In this document: positions 60,819-64,000 of the stretch, piece after piece
Position numbering within the stretch: the stretch's first letter is position 1
How the letters are laid out: each line of letters begins with the position of its first letter
Source: Rhizophagus irregularis
Taxonomy: Eukaryota; Glomeromycota; Glomeromycetes; Glomerales; Glomeraceae
Reading direction: 5' to 3'
DNA length: 64,000 nt
Assembly: GCF_026210795.1 (NCBI RefSeq)
Contig: NC_089456.1
Span: 436,501-500,500 of the forward strand
Position numbers and translations under genes: made by a program
The notes under the pieces: generated by a model
The model's input: the letters and a program-made list of their open reading frames with translations, nothing else
Databases searched by the model: none
Told to the model about the DNA's origin: nothing

Positions 60819-62560
60819 TCATGGTCCCAATACTATAAGAGGTTTTTTTCTTCCATCAAGATTATAATTATGAACAAAATCATCGTTTAAATATTCACTG
60901 CGTCCAAAAAAGAATTCTTGTAATTTATAACAACCACAACAAATCATCGATACATCATCCGGTGTTAAATTAGGATTAACACGAATCCGTAATTTTTCGA
61001 GATTTCTAAGACGCGTTATTGTTGGTGCAATAATCTATTATAAATTGTAAAAATTTGTAAGTTTTTGTGATAATATAAAATTAAAAAAAAAATTATATAT
61101 ATATATATATTATATAAATATACCGTATTTGGAATATCTTCAGTACTGGCTAAATAAAATTCTTTTAATTGTAAACATACTGAAACGATTGCATCTAAAT
61201 CACGTATTGTAAAATCCGTTGAAGGGAATAAACTTAATTTCTTTAAATTTCTACAATATCTTCCTATACCAGAAATTACCACATCTTCTGTTATTCGATC
61301 ACAATTTGATATTTGTAAAGAAGTAAGAGTACCAGAAATACTCCTAAGTAGAGCAATTATGGGATCATCAGTAACATTAGGTATAGCGAATAAACAAAGA
61401 TCACTAATAGGAGGATGACTCTTTTCAAGTACCCAAAAAGATGAATCAGTAAAATTACAATTATAAAGATGAAGATAAGTTAAATTATTAGCAGATCTAA
61501 TACCCAACATGCTTAAAGTAACATCAGTAACAAAAGGGGTTGAATACTGAAAAGTCACTTTATTAAGCAATTTCAATCTTTCAGCCATCATTAAGAATCC
61601 ATCATTTGAAATATTTTCCGCTTTATGTAAAGTAAATTGAAAAGATTCTATACGTAAACAATAATTAGCTATAACTTTTAAAGTATCATTTGTAACCCCT
61701 TCATAAGGTTCCAAACCTAAATGACGAATATTAGGACATCTTATTGCCACTTGTTTCATAGATAAATCAGTTATATTTCTTAAATTTTGTAATATTAAAG
61801 ATTCCAAATTTATATTTAAATTAAAAGCCATAGTAATAATAGCATTATCATCAAGAGTACCACAATCCCAAATATGTAAATTCTTCAAACGTAAACAATG
61901 TTGAGTTATAAGCATAAAAGTATCATTCTCAATAGTATTACCAATAAATATTTCAAGAGTAACAAGATGTTCAGCAGAAATAGCAAGTTGAAGAAAAGAA
62001 TCATTTTTAATGTTTATACAATCACCAATAGCGAGATGTTCTAAACGATGACATCTATTAATGATTTGCATTAAAGAATGATCAGTTATATTTGGTAAAT
62101 TCAATAATTTGAGAGATTTTAAATCCGAACATTGTCCTGATATTCTACTAAGTATATCATCTTTAAGTTCTCTAACGTAAGAAAAATCGAGATATTTTAA
62201 AACTCCACAAGATTCAGATATCAAATTCAATTCACCAGCAGAACAAGAAAGTCGCGACAAGTCAAGACTTTGAATAAAACAACCATAAGCATAAGAAGTA
62301 GCATGTTGTCTCGTTCTAACTAAAGTTCTAATAAATTTATCAAAAGTTGAAGCGCGTTTCATAAAAGGTTTCTTCCATAATATTGGAGTGGTACAAGTGT
62401 TCCATAGACGAGATACCAAACAACAAGTAGCCAAGTCAGGCTGAGCCTCTAAATGAAAAATTATTTCACATATAATATAAGCTTGGTTTGATAACGGTGT
62501 CTCATAAGTTATTTCATAGTATTCGGTCGTTCGCATAACATTATATTGTGATATTGCCAT
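60819..62560 (-). CDS. F-box and leucine-rich-repeat protein
   Basis: Probable substrate-recognition subunit of an SCF ubiquitin ligase. Two exons: 61124-62560 and 60819-61034, giving 550 residues. The F-box (about residues 24-68) shows IICEIIFHLEAQPDLATCCL and VSRLWNTCTTPILW. It is followed by about a dozen leucine-rich repeats of the cysteine-containing AMN1/FBXL type (for example CSDLKSLKLLNLPNITDHSL, CHRLEHLAIGDCINIKNDSF, CLRLKNLHIWDCGTLDDNAI, LTSLQISNCDRITEDVV) running to near the C-terminus; exon 2 supplies the last repeats (LRNLEKLRIRVNPNLTPDDV, CYKLQEFFFG). Start chosen as the first ATG of the frame. AM-fungal genomes carry many such genes; the substrate cannot be guessed. Confidence 0.9.
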
Positions 62561-63557
62561 ACGTGTGGATTAACAGGTTTTTTTTTTTGTAAATAGTTTA
62601 CGGTGTCCCCTAAGACAATAAATATAAACAAATAATAAAAAAGACAAGACCTATTAAAAAAAAAACCAAAAAAAAAGAGAGAGAGAGAATACAATAATAC
62701 GTAAGTTTTAAAAAAGGAACGAATAAATAATGACGTAGAAAAGATAAAAAAGAATAACGCGTAGGAAGTTGGTGATAAAGAATAAACAAATATTCTTTTT
62801 TTTGGGAGAAGAAGAAAAAAAAAATCTGGAGTTAAATAGAGAAAAGAAAATATAATTAATATCACAATATACAATAGGAATCAAAAAAGAAAGAATGGAA
62901 GACAATTTCAATGGATTCTTTTTACTAATCAGATGGATAAGTATTTTTCTGAATAATAATCAATGAATTTGAATTTTCAATTTATAAATATTTATTTTGT
63001 AGAAAAAAAAGACCCTGGGTTTTGTGATTTTTTTTTTGTTGTTACACGAATATCCCATTAAGTTAAGGTACACAATTATCTAATAACATATGTACATCTT
63101 AATAAAACTCTATTATTTATACCTACATATCTTCTTTTGATCGCTACTTTGACTGATGTACCTGTTTTAGAGAAAATAAATTTTTTTTTTTCTTATAATT
63201 ATTAAAAAAAAAAACTGTACAACGAATGATGGATAAAAAAGGTGATATATAGAAGATAAGTGATAATTTCAGCCCAATCGACTAATCAAGAAAAAAAACT
63301 AGAAATTGGACAAGAAAACGAGAAAATTCAATCCAAAATGATAACATACCGTTTTGATTGAAATTCAAACCGGATTTTGATATGCTTATACAAGTTTTTT
63401 TTTTTTTTTTTCCTTGCAGATTTGGATTTAATTTAATTTAATTTGTTATGTTTTTGTGGAGATATAAAAAAATAATCAAAAAAAAATAAAAATAAAAATA
63501 AAAAATTAAAAAAAAAAATAAAATAAAATAAAATAAATGAAGAATAAAATAATAATA

Positions 63558-63614
<57 letters not shown>

Positions 63615-64000
63615 TACATATATATATATTAAATTCCATTTTTCAACTTTATGATAAAGTATAAACTCCCTAAAATGGGGATTTAAAATAAAAATAGTAA
63701 AATGGGAACCATAACAAAATAAAAAAATGCAGTATTAGAACCAGTAAACTTTCTGAACCCTTTAGATAATATGCTTGTGATCGCAATTTAAATAGATATG
63801 CATTGTACATCCACATATTCATGTTTTCAAATCTCAGGTAGAGCTGAGTTGAATAAATTACAGTATGTCACTACAATAATATATGTCATTCATATGGACC
63901 CCGAAAAATAAACAACGTAATCGGCGACACAATGTACAAGAGTATCACGATATTTGAGCGATAACGGCAAAAAAAAAATTTTTTTAATTTATGCTTGAAA
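62561..64000. other. Upstream flank of F-box gene, no gene seen
   Basis: A/T-rich, with pyrimidine tracts on the gene strand just before the ATG, a compound (TA)n microsatellite at about 63558-63630 and an ordinary-composition end (about 63740-64000) in which I recognise nothing. Confidence 0.55.
63558..63630. repeat. Compound (TA)n microsatellite
   Basis: Nearly pure TA run broken by a few AA and CA steps, preceded by A-rich AAATAA repeats. Confidence 0.85.

Overview
The window looks like nuclear DNA of an AT-rich, intron-rich early-diverging fungus. An arbuscular mycorrhizal fungus (Glomeromycotina, Rhizophagus-like) is my best guess. The reasons are strongly AT-biased intergenic DNA, many short GT-AG introns (about 60-130 nt), an Argonaute gene, a fungal CCC1-type iron transporter, an animal-like WW-MyTH4-RhoGAP protein, and clusters of recent paralogues mixed with small repeats. 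The organism assignment is inference; no rRNA or other marker is present. I found no tRNA, rRNA, CRISPR array or bacterial-type operon.

Layout. 1-4869 (-): DHX29-type DEAH RNA helicase, its C-terminus cut by the window edge. 5840-9339 (+): complete 864-aa Argonaute, divergent from the helicase across a ~1 kb spacer that carries a ~200-bp direct repeat. 12538-14288 and 17393-19143 (+): two intact paralogues of an unrecognised two-pass membrane protein with identical exon structure, including a 10-nt microexon, and a decayed third copy between them. 19.9-21.3 kb: a foldback repeat with telomere-like filler and a 958-bp element with TA-flanked inverted repeats. 21611-22784 (+): CCC1/VIT1-family Fe/Mn transporter. 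24129-26246 (+): acyl-CoA carboxylase carboxyltransferase (methylcrotonoyl-CoA carboxylase beta-like) ending in a possible peroxisomal signal. 26657-37333 (-): four genes built from five NYN (PIN-like nuclease) units; the last is an in-frame fusion of two units, and the block lies in a tandem segmental duplication (about 29.98-35.05 kb and 35.05-41.15 kb). 41733-45399 (-): ARHGAP39-like Rho GTPase-activating protein. 45.4-53.06 kb: gene-free, extremely AT-rich block. 53059-57219 (+): RRP12 ribosome-biogenesis factor, single exon. 57757-59340 (-): peroxisomal adenine-nucleotide-type mitochondrial carrier family protein. 60819-62560 (-): F-box/leucine-rich-repeat protein.

How the parts relate. 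DHX29 (initiation on structured mRNA) and RRP12 (pre-ribosome maturation/export) serve translation. Argonaute and the NYN cluster are two possible RNA-silencing or RNA-decay elements. The carboxyltransferase with a PTS1-like end and the PMP34/ANT1-like carrier could both serve peroxisomes, but they are over 30 kb apart and no operon logic applies. All exon models were built by hand from GT/AG sites, reading-frame continuity and comparison between paralogues; summed exon lengths are divisible by three for every complete gene. The best candidates for something undescribed are the NYN family, which is duplicating, fusing and losing acidic residues, and the microexon-containing two-pass membrane protein family.
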